From Branchiibius hedensis (lineage in GTDB: Bacteria > Actinomycetota > Actinomycetes > Actinomycetales > Dermatophilaceae): a stretch of 64,000 bases of DNA. Below are positions 51,905 to 63,327 of this stretch, piece after piece. Numbering within the stretch: position 1 is the first letter of the stretch; the number at the start of each line of letters is the position of its first letter. The stretch is taken from assembly GCF_900108585.1 (NCBI RefSeq), contig NZ_UESZ01000001.1:2914001-2978000 (forward strand), written 5' to 3'. The notes under the pieces were generated by a model. It was given only the letters and a program-made list of their open reading frames with translations. It was not told where the DNA came from and made no database searches. Made by a program: the position numbers and the translations under genes.

Positions 51905-54744
51905 CCCGCGGCGTACGTGAACGGGGTAAGAGTGGTGGAGCGAACTCCACTCATTCCCATGCACCACGCACCGACGCAGTCGAAGCCGGTGACGTCCGCT
52001 GCGATCGGCTGCGACCAGAACCGGCCGTTCCACACGCTGACCGCGCCGTTCGGATCCCCCACGATGCAGGACGTGGCCGAATCGCAGTGCACGTAGGGCA
52101 AATTCAGCGGCGAGATTCCCACCGAGGGCAGTTTGCTCTGGTGCCACTCGCGACCGTTCCACACCACCGCTGACCCACCTGTCGCGGTGGCGACGCACCA
52201 CGTGCTGGAGGTGCAGGTGACCATCGACACCACCGCGTGATTGCCGTCGATCGCGCCTCCGGCGGGCTGGAATCCCGACCCGCGCCACACCACGGACGCT
52301 CCGTAGTCGCCCTGGAGCATGCACCAGGAGGTCGTCGGGCACGACACCCCGACCAGATTTTGTACATCGGGCAGGTCACCGAGACGGATCCAGCCGTGGC
52401 CGGCGGTCGCGTAGACGGCCGTGCTCGTGCGCATGGCACACATCCCGCCAGGTTCGCACCACATCTGCCCCCAGGAGCCGGCCGGTTGCCCCGAGGAGGT
52501 CCAGCCGGTGGCCGGCGTCCATTGCTGGCCATCAGCGCTGAAGCACAGCGTTGCTGACAGGCAGCCGATCTTGCCCACATTTTGCATAGCGCCCGACCAC
52601 TGCGAACCGTCCCACTTCTGGATCCAACTGCCGCTCGCCGTGAAACAGGTGGTCTGCGACGCGCACGCGAGGGTCCGCGCACCCAGCCACCACTGCACGG
52701 GTTGGAACGCGGCGGCCAAGGCAGTGCCATCCCATCGGGAGAACCGTCCCGACGCCCAGCCGACCGTGCATTCCTGGGCGGTGCAGTCCAGCGTTGTCGC
52801 GCGTTCGCCGGAGGTATTGATGTCCGACCACGACGACCCGTCGTACACCTTGTCCAGCGAGCCGCCGACTGCCAGGCAGCGGCCGTTGCTCAGGCAGTGC
52901 ACACCGACCGGCGCATCCGATGTGTAGCTGCCCGATTGCTTCCACATCCCGTCGGCGGCGCGCGACCACAGGCCACCGACCGTTGTCACCGCCACGCAGG
53001 TCGATCCCGCGCAGCTGAGCGAATCCACGTTGGCAGGCGCTTTGGCGGCGGACCTGACCCAAGAGGAACCGTCCCACTGCACCTGGATACCTGCTCTATC
53101 GGCGACCAGGCAGGCCGTCGACGAAGAGCAGGAGATGGTCGGCTGATCCAGATTGGCCAGTGCCGGCACGGCGGTCCAGGTCAGGCCGTCACTGCTGGTG
53201 AAGCCTTGCTTGTTGCCTACCAGGACGCACTGCTGGTCGCTGGCACACGCGAGGACCGGAGCGACCACGGCGGCACTGCCCGGTGCCGTCGTCCACGTCG
53301 ACCCGTCCCATACGTACTCATGCGTTTCGTCGGTGACTACGCAGTGGTCGGCCGATGAGCAGGCGATGGCCCGCAACGACTGGCTCGGCACTGTGGTGGC
53401 CCGCCAGCTTCCGTCCGGCTGGGAGAAGTGCACCCGACCGAAATAATCGAGCAGAGCGCAAGATCCGTCCGTCGGGCACGACATGCCGTACGGGTAACTC
53501 GCCGGGATCGTGGTGGATGCGCCTGCGGTGAGTGCGGCTGAGACCGGTGAGACCAGGTAACCGAAGACGTCCACGATCGCCTTGGCCCCTGAGGTGCTGT
53601 ATCCGTCGAGAGCGGCGTCGGAGCCCACGCCCAGCCCGATCAGGACCGGGTTGGAGGAGACGCGTCCCGCGCTGAAGTTGACGTGGGACACCGACGGCGT
53701 GCTGGTGCCGCCGCTGACCGGCGTGCCGCCCGGTTGCAAAGTGAAGGCACCGCTGGCGGTGCCGACAGCGGTGAGGTTGACGAACGCCGCGACAGCGCCC
53801 GCCGGAGCCCGCACCGTGAAGTTGCTCCCGTACGTCGATCCGGTGCCTGTGCGCTGATCCATCACCCGCGCCGGGGTCACCGGCACGAAGTTGCTGCCCG
53901 CCGCCACGTAGCCCACCAGGTCGACAACGACATCAGTGCGGCCTGCGGAGTAGAGGTCGATCGCGCCGTTGCTGCCGGGCGCGACGAGGGCCTGGGTCGA
54001 TGCGGTCAGACCGGTCGCCGTGTTGAGGTTGGAGACCCCAGGGCGGGCGACACCGTGCGGATAGGCGGTCAGCCAGCCGTTGCCGGTGGATCGCGTGCCG
54101 ATCACCGACAGGACCACGGCACGCACCCCGCTCGTGGGGACCCCGCCGCGGCCGAGCACCCGGACCGAGCGGGTCGAGTTCGCCGCGTACGGCGCCCCGG
54201 ACCTGGTGTCCAGCAGTCGGGTCGGTGTCGCGGACCGGTACCCCGTCCCGTCCACGGGCGTGTATGCCTGGGTGTCGACAATCAATTGGGCTGCGGCGGA
54301 GAGGAAGACGGTGACCTGGCCGGAGGCCGACGGGGCCACCATCACCTGCCGCGCCGTTGTCCGCCCCGCCATGAAGTTCAGGTTCGATGTGCCTGGCCGG
54401 GCGACCCCTGCGCGGTACGCCGTGCCCCACCCGGACGCGGCCGGCGAGACGACCGTGAGGTTGAGAACCACGTTCGTCGCACCGGCTTCGATACCGCCGC
54501 GACCCGTCACCTGGAAGGTCACCGCGCCACCCGCCGGGACCACGCCACGACGGACGCCGACCCCGGAGCGGCTGTCCACGATGCGCGTGGGCGTGATGGG
54601 CACAAATGCGGTCGAAAGCGCCGGTGCGGCAGTCGCTTTCGGTGGGCTGGAAGCCGATGCCGTCGGCGTGACCAAGCTCCCAACGATCGCCATCGCCGCG
54701 AGGACGAGCATTGCGACCCAGTGATTCTCCAACCTTGTCCGCAT
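51901..54744 (-). CDS. Secreted repeat protein with possible beta-propeller
   Basis: This 947-residue protein has a signal peptide (residues 1-33). Residues 45-395 hold three related blocks, each starting like FVPITPTRIVDSRSG or YRSATPTRLLDTRSG, with repeated GGVP and VSNLN motifs. The rest has about ten units of 40-45 residues, each with paired Cys such as ISCSSSTACLV followed by WDGSSW, as in bladed propellers with disulfides. No anchor motif is visible at the C-terminus. Its function is unknown; surface binding is a guess. Confidence 0.87.
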   Translation of the reverse strand: MRTRLENHWVAMLVLAAMAIVGSLVTPTASASSPPKATAAPALSTAFVPITPTRIVDSRSGVGVRRGVVPAGGAVTFQVTGRGGIEAGATNVVLNLTVVSPAASGWGTAYRAGVARPGTSNLNFMAGRTTARQVMVAPSASGQVTVFLSAAAQLIVDTQAYTPVDGTGYRSATPTRLLDTRSGAPYAANSTRSVRVLGRGGVPTSGVRAVVLSVIGTRSTGNGWLTAYPHGVARPGVSNLNTATGLTASTQALVAPGSNGAIDLYSAGRTDVVVDLVGYVAAGSNFVPVTPARVMDQRTGTGSTYGSNFTVRAPAGAVAAFVNLTAVGTASGAFTLQPGGTPVSGGTSTPSVSHVNFSAGRVSSNPVLIGLGVGSDAALDGYSTSGAKAIVDVFGYLVSPVSAALTAGASTTIPASYPYGMSCPTDGSCALLDYFGRVHFSQPDGSWRATTVPSQSLRAIACSSADHCVVTDETHEYVWDGSTWTTAPGSAAVVAPVLACASDQQCVLVGNKQGFTSSDGLTWTAVPALANLDQPTISCSSSTACLVADRAGIQVQWDGSSWVRSAAKAPANVDSLSCAGSTCVAVTTVGGLWSRAADGMWKQSGSYTSDAPVGVHCLSNGRCLAVGGSLDKVYDGSSWSDINTSGERATTLDCTAQECTVGWASGRFSRWDGTALAAAFQPVQWWLGARTLACASQTTCFTASGSWIQKWDGSQWSGAMQNVGKIGCLSATLCFSADGQQWTPATGWTSSGQPAGSWGQMWCEPGGMCAMRTSTAVYATAGHGWIRLGDLPDVQNLVGVSCPTTSWCMLQGDYGASVVWRGSGFQPAGGAIDGNHAVVSMVTCTSSTWCVATATGGSAVVWNGREWHQSKLPSVGISPLNLPYVHCDSATSCIVGDPNGAVSVWNGRFWSQPIAADVTGFDCVGAWCMGMSGVRSTTLTPFTYAAG

Positions 54745-54873
54745 CGGCCGGACCCCCTTCCTCGACCGTCGAACACTATCTACGAGGAGGCGGCGGCGAT
54801 AGAGAACTCACAGGTTGGAACACGGAACTGGCAGGAACTTGTCAGGACTTTCCCAGCAGCGGTCCGGTCAGCT

Positions 54874-55740
54874 TCAGTAGGTCGGAGCCGCCGGCAGACC
54901 GAAGTAGGTCTCGAGGGCTGCTGCCTTGCGGCGGGTGAAATCTGCGGCGAGCGGAAGGCCGACGTAGCGCACGTGCCACGGCTCCCACTCGAAGCCGGTG
55001 ACCGCCGTCGCCGTCCTCGGGTACCGCACGATGAAGCCGTACCGCCACGCGTTCGCTGAAATCCATTGCGCCAGAGCCGACGTGCCCACAGATCCCTTGA
55101 GGTCGATCGACAGTCCGAGTTGGTGCTCGGAATGGCCCGCACGCGCGCATTGTCGGTCCGCGCCCGCCGGGCCGAGCGATCGGACGTAGGAGTTATAGAG
55201 CGACAACTGCCCTGCGTAGGACCGGTAGGCACTGGTGAAACCGGTGGGGTGACCGGCCCGGGCTGCCGCTTGCCGCAGATATCCGTAGGCCGCCGCGCAG
55301 TCCCGGCGCAACCGGAATGAGCCGGTCGCCGTGACCAGGGCGGGCGCGAAACTCGACGGCAGCGCGATGCGCTTGTTGGCCACCCGCCACAGCGAGGCGT
55401 TCAACGCAGCGGTCGTCGTGGAGGCCGAAAGCTGCACTATCCCAGTCGAGGTCACGACGGCCAGCCGCGTCGTGGTATTGGCGGGCACGGTGGCTGACAC
55501 GATCGCCGCACCGGAAAGGGCAGTCCCCCGCCCCAGCACCTGACCGGCCAGAGTCTGCACGCGGACCGACCCGGTGACCCCGCTGACCAGGACGGCGACC
55601 CGCGAGGAGGTGACCGGGTAGTACGTCACCTTCGGCGCGACCGCCGCTCCCGCCGGCTCGGTCGCCGCCCACCCGAGCAGCGCCAAGCCGCCCGCCAAGC
55701 CGCCCGCCAGGGTCGCGCGGCGGGTCAGTTCGATCGTCAT
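54874..55740 (-). CDS. Exported VanY-type D-Ala-D-Ala carboxypeptidase (M15)
   Basis: This is a probable peptidoglycan-trimming zinc peptidase of the M15B/VanY family. The N-terminus has TRRATLAGG followed by a hydrophobic stretch, a Tat-type signal. A beta-rich domain of unknown role covers residues 45-160. The peptidase motif is HSEHQLGLSIDL (His and Asp zinc ligands, near residue 227) and ends with FEWEPWHVRYVGLP (Glu base and His ligand). I start at ATG 55740. Confidence 0.92.
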   Translation of the reverse strand: MTIELTRRATLAGGLAGGLALLGWAATEPAGAAVAPKVTYYPVTSSRVAVLVSGVTGSVRVQTLAGQVLGRGTALSGAAIVSATVPANTTTRLAVVTSTGIVQLSASTTTAALNASLWRVANKRIALPSSFAPALVTATGSFRLRRDCAAAYGYLRQAAARAGHPTGFTSAYRSYAGQLSLYNSYVRSLGPAGADRQCARAGHSEHQLGLSIDLKGSVGTSALAQWISANAWRYGFIVRYPRTATAVTGFEWEPWHVRYVGLPLAADFTRRKAAALETYFGLPAAPTY

Positions 55741-55816
55741 GAGCGCCGATTCTGCCACGTGGGCGGGCCCCCGATCAGAGGTTGCTCCACACCCAGGAGC
55801 ACGCGAGGTTGGAGCC

Positions 55817-56281
55817 ATGAGTGATGAGAAGAAGTTGAGCGCCAGCCGCTCCATCGACGCTTCGGCCGCCGAGATCTTCGACGTGCTGAGCAACCCACAC
55901 CGGCACGTCGAACTGGACACCTCCGGCTTCGTGCGCAGTCTCGCGCACGGCGACCGCGTCAAGGAGGTCGGTGACGTCTTCACGATGAACATGGAAGGCG
56001 ACCACATGGGCGGGGAGTACCAAACCGACAACCACATCAACGGATTCGCCAAGGACAAGTTGATCGCGTGGCAGACCGCCCCCGCCGGCCAGGAACCGCC
56101 CGGCTGGGAATGGGTCTACGAGTTGGATGCCCAGGGTCCGGATCAGACCGAGGTCACGTTGACCTACGACTGGAGCAAGGTGACCGACAAGGAACTGCTC
56201 GCCAAGAACCTCTTCCCGTTGATCTCCCAGGAGGAGTTGGACGACTCGTTGGCGAAGCTGGCCGAGACGGTTTCCAGCTGA
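55817..56281 (+). CDS. SRPBCC family protein
   Basis: This 154-residue START-like domain protein has SRSIDASAAEIFDVLSNPHR near the N-terminus, a pattern of polyketide-cyclase/dehydrase-like proteins, and VTLTYDWSKVTDKELL near residue 117. The start is ATG 55817 with GGAGCC upstream. It probably binds a hydrophobic ligand; none is known. A strong terminator follows. Confidence 0.91.
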   Translation: MSDEKKLSASRSIDASAAEIFDVLSNPHRHVELDTSGFVRSLAHGDRVKEVGDVFTMNMEGDHMGGEYQTDNHINGFAKDKLIAWQTAPAGQEPPGWEWVYELDAQGPDQTEVTLTYDWSKVTDKELLAKNLFPLISQEELDDSLAKLAETVSS

Positions 56282-56295
56282 GCACGCAGGTACGC

Positions 56296-56331
56296 CGAGG
56301 GGCTGGGTTCCGGATGGAACCCAGCCCCTCG
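56296..56331. terminator. Bidirectional terminator between SRPBCC gene and hspR
   Basis: This is a perfect 16-bp stem starting CGAGGGGCTGGG around a 4-base GGAT loop, located between convergent genes. It is the longest hairpin in the window. Confidence 0.9.
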
Positions 56332-56340
56332 TGGCGCACC

Positions 56341-56766
56341 TCAGCGTTGCGGTTGCCAGCTGACCAACGCCGTACTGCGCGCCGCCCGAAGCGGACGCTC
56401 GCCCGGACGCAGTTCGACGATCTGACCGTCCGGTCCGGCCGCGAAGATCCGGGTGCCCGCCTGCAGCGCGGCCAGTCGCTCGGTGAGCTCACCGACCTTG
56501 TCCTGCAAGGCTTCGACCTGGTGCTCCAACTGCATGATCCGCTGGATCCCGGCCAGGCTGATGCCCTCCTCCTGGGAGAGCCGCTGGATCTCCCGCAGCA
56601 GGGCGATGTCGCGCGGTGAGTAGCGCCGACCACCGCCCTGCGTGCGCGAGGGGGTGACCAGACCGAGCCGGTCGTACTGCCGCAACGTCTGTGCGTGCAT
56701 ACCGGCCAGTTCGGCGGCCACCGAGATGACGTAGACCGGGGTGTCGTGCGGGGGGGTGAAGCTCAT
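56341..56766 (-). CDS. hspR: HspR heat-shock repressor (MerR family)
   Basis: This 141-residue MerR-type repressor binds HAIR elements, usually with DnaK as co-repressor. The N-terminus has [20 protein letters not shown] and [14 protein letters not shown], and a coiled region (residues 66-95) follows. Its ATG overlaps the dnaJ stop (ATGA). Targets in this window are the HAIR sites before dnaK and clpB. Confidence 0.95.
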   Translation of the reverse strand: MSFTPPHDTPVYVISVAAELAGMHAQTLRQYDRLGLVTPSRTQGGGRRYSPRDIALLREIQRLSQEEGISLAGIQRIMQLEHQVEALQDKVGELTERLAALQAGTRIFAAGPDGQIVELRPGERPLRAARSTALVSWQPQR

Positions 56767-57782
56767 CGCGCGGCCTGCGCTTCCAGCTCCGCCCGGGGGT
56801 TGACCCCCTCTTCCTGCTTGGCCAGGGCCTCGACTGCGGCTTTGGCTTCATCAGTCAGACGTTGCGGTACGACGACCTGCACCTTGGCGAGCAGATCCCC
56901 AGTACCCGACTTGGCCTTGATCCCGCGGCCTTTGACTCGCAGGACCCGACCGGACGGGGTGCCCGCAGCGACCTTCACCTTGACCGGCTTGCCGTCCAGG
57001 GTCGGAACGGAAACCGTTGCTCCCAAAGAGGCTTCAGCGAACGTGACCGGAAGGTCGAGGGTCAGGTTGTTGCCGTCGCGACCGAAGACCGGGTGCGGCG
57101 TGACGCTGACCTGCAACAGCAGATCGCCAGCACCGCCCGGGCCGGGTTGACCCTTGCCGCGCAACCGGATGGTCTGACCGTCCTTCACCCCAGCGGGGAT
57201 CCGGGTCTTGATGGTCTCGCCGTCGCCGGTCTGCAGGGAGAGCGTTTCGCCCTCGGCTGCCTGCCGGAAAGTGATCGTGGTGCGGGCCTCCAGGTCCGCG
57301 CCCCGCTGCGGCCGGGGCTGGTAACCACCGAATCCGCCTGAGCCGCCGGCCTGTCCACCGCTGAAGGCACCGAACAGGTCCTCCAGGTTGATGCCCTGGG
57401 CACCACCGCCACCGGTGGAGAAGCGCACGTTCTGACCGCCCGCGCCGCCACCGCCGCCGAACATCGAGGAGAAGACGTCCTCGAACCCGGCACCGCCAGC
57501 GCCGGCCGCGCCACCGGGGCCACCTGCTGTGAAGCGGGGGCCGCCACGGGCCATCTGCCGCACCGCGTCGTACTGCTGACGCTGCTCGGGATCGGAGAGC
57601 ACCTGGTTGGCCTCGCCGATCTCCTTGAACTTGCGCTCGGCCGCTTCGTCACCGGAGTTCTGGTCCGGGTGGTATTTGCGGGCGAGCTTGCGGTACGCCT
57701 TCTTGATGTCGGCTTCGCTGGCATCGCTGGGGACGCCGAGCGTGGCGTAGAAGTCCTTCTCGAACCAGTCCTGACTAGCCAT
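56763..57782 (-). CDS. dnaJ: DnaJ co-chaperone without zinc finger (CbpA-like)
   Basis: This is a J-domain co-chaperone, 339 residues. The J-domain is at residues 6-72, with HPDQNS near residue 37 (HPD motif). A long Gly-rich stretch (residues 80-155) and the C-terminal substrate-binding domain follow. The four CxxCxGxG zinc repeats of classic DnaJ are absent, so this is type II. It is third in dnaK-grpE-dnaJ-hspR. Confidence 0.95.
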   Translation of the reverse strand: MASQDWFEKDFYATLGVPSDASEADIKKAYRKLARKYHPDQNSGDEAAERKFKEIGEANQVLSDPEQRQQYDAVRQMARGGPRFTAGGPGGAAGAGGAGFEDVFSSMFGGGGGAGGQNVRFSTGGGGAQGINLEDLFGAFSGGQAGGSGGFGGYQPRPQRGADLEARTTITFRQAAEGETLSLQTGDGETIKTRIPAGVKDGQTIRLRGKGQPGPGGAGDLLLQVSVTPHPVFGRDGNNLTLDLPVTFAEASLGATVSVPTLDGKPVKVKVAAGTPSGRVLRVKGRGIKAKSGTGDLLAKVQVVVPQRLTDEAKAAVEALAKQEEGVNPRAELEAQAAR

Positions 57783-57826
57783 GTCCGACGCCTCCCTTCT
57801 GATGAATGTTTTTGTGTGTCAATGAA

Positions 57827-58437
57827 CTACGCCGGATCTGCGACTGCAACCCGCGCAGGTCGCAGGACGCGGTCACCCAGCTTGTAACCCGGTTGGATCA
57901 CCTGCACGACGGTGGTGCCCTCGGAACCCTCGGGCACTTCGGCCTGGATGTGCATCAGGGCCTCGTGCACGGTGGGATCGAACGGGTCGCCCACGGCGCC
58001 GTACTGCACCAAGCCGTGCTTGGCCAACACCGTGTCGAGCTTGTCGGCGATCTTCTCGAAGGGCGAACCCTCCAGGTCACCGTGTTGGCGAGCCAGATGA
58101 ATCTCGTCCAGCACCGGGAGCATGGAGTCCAGCACCCCGATCGCACCGGCTTCGCGGTGCGTGTCGCGGTCCCGGTCGACCCGCCGCTTGTAGTTGACGT
58201 ACTCCGCCTGCAACCGCTGCAGATCCTCTAGGCGCTCCTGCGCGAGGAGCGTGTCGGGGTGAAGTCCGTCAGTCGATGCGGCGGCCTCCGCCGCTTTCAC
58301 GTCGGCAGCCGATTGCTCGGGCTGCCGCACTTCGCCAGTCTCCGGGTCGAGGCGCCGCTTGTCACGGACCACCGGCCCGGTGGCCTCGGACTCCTCGCTG
58401 TCGCGAGGGTCCGAGGCTTCCGGGTTGACGGAGTCCG

Positions 58438-58441
<4 letters not shown>
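57827..58441 (-). CDS. grpE: GrpE nucleotide exchange factor
   Basis: This 204-residue GrpE has a low-complexity N-terminus (residues 1-65), a long helix with [20 protein letters not shown], and the C-terminal beta domain containing [14 protein letters not shown] and [16 protein letters not shown]. The GTG start overlaps the dnaK stop. It exchanges ADP on DnaK. Confidence 0.96.
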
Positions 58442-60321
<1,880 letters not shown>

Positions 60322-60393
60322 GAGTGGTGCTCCTTTGTTTCGTTGATATCCAGTACGCCGAGGAGCCGGTTCCCGGGCCCCTCACGATGCGAG

Positions 60394-60414
60394 GTTGACT
60401 GGTTCCGACTCAAC
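60394..60414. promoter_or_regulatory. HAIR-type HspR operator 1 upstream of dnaK
   Basis: GTTGACT-N7-ACTCAAC has the HAIR spacing with one mismatch between the arms. It is 73 bp before the dnaK start. It resembles the perfect site at clpB. Confidence 0.75.
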
Positions 60415-60452
60415 TCCGCTTTGCAGGAGTTGTCAAACCCCTACTCGCTAAA

Positions 60453-60473
60453 GTTGCGTTCACTAGACTCAAC
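60453..60473. promoter_or_regulatory. HAIR-type HspR operator 2 upstream of dnaK
   Basis: GTTGCGT-N7-ACTCAAC has one mismatch to GTTGAGT-N7-ACTCAAC; longer flanks AAAGTTG and CAACTTT add symmetry. It is 132 bp before dnaK and only about 25 bp from the inferred transposon end. Confidence 0.75.
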
Positions 60474-60498
60474 TTTGATCCCGGCCGGTTTGTTCCCG

Positions 60499-60609
60499 TG
60501 TCGCCACTAACTTTGAGGATGCTGCTGCTGTCGGTTCTCGCATAACTTGTCAGTAGTCTCGACTTCTTGTCAGCGGCGTGTCAGTAGTCTTCCCAACGTG
60601 TCAGTGATG
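60499..60609. repeat. Inferred left end of Tn7-like element with TnsB-binding-like sites
   Basis: TGTC-type motifs lie at 60499 (TGTCGCC), 60529 (TGTCGG), 60548, 60568, 60579 and 60599. The region 60548-60578 repeats as 60579-60609 in a 31-bp unit, sharing TGTCAGTAGTCT and a second TGTCAG 20 bp in. Such ladders near TGT termini are typical binding sites of TnsB-type transposases. The exact terminus at 60499 is inferred. Confidence 0.62.
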
Positions 60610-60622
60610 CAGGATCGTGGCC

Positions 60623-61348
60623 ATGGCGGCGCATGGGATCACGCTGAGGTACTGCACCGCAGCCGGGGACGAGGTCGAGACGCCCCTTGACCTCGCACGA
60701 CCTGACGCCATCGTCGGTGGCTTACCAATCCGGACGCCGCCCTCGTACCCCGGGCGCACCAGCTATCCGGGGTTCTTTTGGTCCGCGACGACGGGGCGGG
60801 TGCACGTCTACGAAAGCCTGTTGGAACTGGACCGACTCTGGCTCGCCGATTTCGATCCTGCGGTGGGCAGCCTCACCACTCAGCCGTTCCAGGCCATAGG
60901 AAGCGACGGTGACGTCGTGAGGTCCCACGTTCCAGACCTCATGCTGATGTCACCGGATCACAGGGTCACGGTTGTCGACGTGAAGCCCTCCGCGTTCCTG
61001 GATCTTCCCAAAGTGAAAGCGCAGTTCGACTGGACTCGTCGGTGGTGTGATGAGCGCGGCTGGGGATACGAGGTGTTCAGTGGGGCCGACCCCCATGTTC
61101 TGAGGAACATCAAGTTCCTTGCGGTTGGACGACGCCCCGACCGACTGCCCGCCGAAGCACTTGTTCGAGCGCGACAGGTAGTCCGAGACGGTCTGACCTG
61201 GGGTGCAGCCACCTCAGCTGATGGACGGGACTCCTCGCTGCAAGTTGCCCTCGCCGCACTCATCTGGTCCGGTCACGTGACGATTGAACTCAGCCGCCCG
61301 CTCAGCTCGGGCTCCTTGCTGCGTGTTCAGGAAGGTGCTGCTGCATGA
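60623..61348 (+). CDS. TnsA-like transposase endonuclease
   Basis: This 241-residue protein is the probable subunit that cuts the 5' transposon strand. Restriction-enzyme-like catalytic residues are visible: Glu64 in YESLLELDRLWL, Asp105 in SHVPDLML, and Asp119 and Lys121 in VVDVKPSAF, matching the E-D-(Q/D)xK pattern of Tn7 TnsA. I chose ATG 60623 with AGGA 8 bp upstream; a GTG at 60617 is an alternative. Its stop overlaps the tnsB-like start (ATGA). Its presence suggests cut-and-paste movement. Confidence 0.85.
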   Translation: MAAHGITLRYCTAAGDEVETPLDLARPDAIVGGLPIRTPPSYPGRTSYPGFFWSATTGRVHVYESLLELDRLWLADFDPAVGSLTTQPFQAIGSDGDVVRSHVPDLMLMSPDHRVTVVDVKPSAFLDLPKVKAQFDWTRRWCDERGWGYEVFSGADPHVLRNIKFLAVGRRPDRLPAEALVRARQVVRDGLTWGAATSADGRDSSLQVALAALIWSGHVTIELSRPLSSGSLLRVQEGAAA

Positions 61349-63327
61349 CGGCTGAAGTCTTGGACACATCTGTGGGCCAACAGATGTGGTACGCGGGAGC
61401 CGCGTGGACTGTCGTCGAACTAGACGGCATGAACGTCGTGTTGCGCTCGGCCGAGAGGCTGGTGCGGGTGCATGCACCCGCACTCGTTGGCCTCGCGAGC
61501 CCGCTCAGCACATCTTCGCAGCCATCAGAGCGAGCCGAACTCGACGCCATCCGGCTCGGATCACTGACGACCAAGCAACGCTCCGCGATCGAGCGTGAGG
61601 CCGAGGTCTACGAACGATTGATCGCGTCATCTTCGGAAAAGAGTGTTAACGACCGCTATGAGGCTGCGGCCGACGAGCTCGGGATTGCGGTTCGGACTGC
61701 ATATCGTCGAGGACAGCGCTATCTCGACTGTGGCGTGGTCGGTTTGCTCGACAGTCGCCTACTCAAGAAACGAACCTCTGCGGTGAGCCCCGAGTGGGAT
61801 TTGGCATGCAGAGAATCACTGGCGAGTTTTCGAGACAAATCGAACCCCACGCGCGGAACTGTGATCGCTAAGGCAAACGCGCTTTTCCTCAACCTCCATC
61901 CTGACGGTGTTGTCCCCTCTCGCGCTGTTGCATACAAGCGCCTCCGAGAACTCGATAAGGGGCGATACACGTTCGGGGCTGCGAAGCAGAGGCGTTCAGT
62001 CGCCGAACGTCCTCAGGGCGCTATGGGCCGTCTACGCGCTGACCGGCCGGGACAGTATGTCGTCCTCGACACCACACGGTTGGACGTCTTCGCGATGGAG
62101 CCCGTCACTAATCGGTGGGTTAACACAGAGCTGACCGTGGCGATGGATCTCTACTCGCGGTGCATCTTGGGTCTTGCACTGCGGCCAATCTCCACGAAGT
62201 CCCACGACGTAGCTGCGGTGCTGTACCAAGTTGTCACCCCTCAGACCTGGGGTCCAGTCAGCGAAATCGGCGAAGGCTGCGGACCGTACGCGGGCGTACC
62301 TGAGTCGATCCTCACCCAGGACACGGGCGCGCTTCCGGACACGATCGTGGTCGACCACGGCAAGGTTTATCTGTCTCACCACACACGCTCGGTCTGTCAG
62401 CGGCTGGGCATCAACATTCAGCCAGCGATCCCACACAAACCCACCGATAAGCCGACAATAGAGCGGTTCTTCCGTACCCTTCGGCAGCAACTCCTTGAAC
62501 ACCTACCGGCGTACAAGGGGCCGGACATCTACTCACGCGGCAAGAACGTTGAGCGCGAGACGTTCTACTTCGTCAGCGACCTGGAAGCCATCATCCGCGA
62601 GTGGGTTGGGATTTACCATCACTCTCCGCATCAGGGCCTGTGTGACCCCATCCTGCCCAACGTCGAGCTTTCGCCCACGGAGATGTTTGCGCGAGGAATA
62701 TCAGCAGCGGGATTGCTACGGCTACCGTCCTCGGACGACCTGCGGATGGAGTTCCTGGACGTCGCCTGGCGTACGATTCAGCATTACGGCGTTGAGGTCG
62801 ATGGGCGACGTTATGACGGTTCAGGCCTCAACTTGTATCGAATGACGAAGTCTGCCCATGGCGGTGTCCACGCGGGAAAATGGCCGATCATGGTGGATCG
62901 CGATGACGTCAGGGCCGTCTATTTCCAAGACCCTGCAACGCTCACATGGCACTCTCTCGCGTGGGAACACGCATCGGGACTGGAGAGCCCACTAAGTGCT
63001 GAGGCTGCCGACTACACCCGCGAGTTGTCTCGCCACACGGACCGCCATGTAGACGCGCCGGCGGCTCTGGGCGATTTGTTGCATCGGTACAGCAAGAAGG
63101 CGGTGACGAGTCGTCGCGAGAAGAACGTCGCCCAGCGGCTTGCTGCGTCAACCAGTGATCATCGAGGGCAGCTCGATTCATCCGAGAGCGATATCCCGGA
63201 TGTGATTGATCTAGCCGCTCACCTTCGGAATCGTGGGTCGCGAAACGTCGTCGACGACCTTGATGTGTTCGACCAGTACTACGCCAACCATCCCGATGGT
63301 GAGGCGTTTCAGGTGTTCGACGAATGA
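61345..63327 (+). CDS. TnsB-like DDE transposase
   Basis: This 660-residue integrase-core transposase cuts and joins the 3' strands. An N-terminal HTH region precedes the RNase-H-fold core. The catalytic residues are Asp242 in VVLDTTRLDV, Asp337 in IVVDHGKVYLS and Glu373 in PTIERFFRTLRQQL: exactly 35 residues lie between the last two (DD35E). A Mu-type C-terminal domain follows. Codon use is a little lower in GC than its neighbours. It is sandwiched by 4-bp overlaps with tnsA and tnsC. Confidence 0.9.
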   Translation: MTAEVLDTSVGQQMWYAGAAWTVVELDGMNVVLRSAERLVRVHAPALVGLASPLSTSSQPSERAELDAIRLGSLTTKQRSAIEREAEVYERLIASSSEKSVNDRYEAAADELGIAVRTAYRRGQRYLDCGVVGLLDSRLLKKRTSAVSPEWDLACRESLASFRDKSNPTRGTVIAKANALFLNLHPDGVVPSRAVAYKRLRELDKGRYTFGAAKQRRSVAERPQGAMGRLRADRPGQYVVLDTTRLDVFAMEPVTNRWVNTELTVAMDLYSRCILGLALRPISTKSHDVAAVLYQVVTPQTWGPVSEIGEGCGPYAGVPESILTQDTGALPDTIVVDHGKVYLSHHTRSVCQRLGINIQPAIPHKPTDKPTIERFFRTLRQQLLEHLPAYKGPDIYSRGKNVERETFYFVSDLEAIIREWVGIYHHSPHQGLCDPILPNVELSPTEMFARGISAAGLLRLPSSDDLRMEFLDVAWRTIQHYGVEVDGRRYDGSGLNLYRMTKSAHGGVHAGKWPIMVDRDDVRAVYFQDPATLTWHSLAWEHASGLESPLSAEAADYTRELSRHTDRHVDAPAALGDLLHRYSKKAVTSRREKNVAQRLAASTSDHRGQLDSSESDIPDVIDLAAHLRNRGSRNVVDDLDVFDQYYANHPDGEAFQVFDE

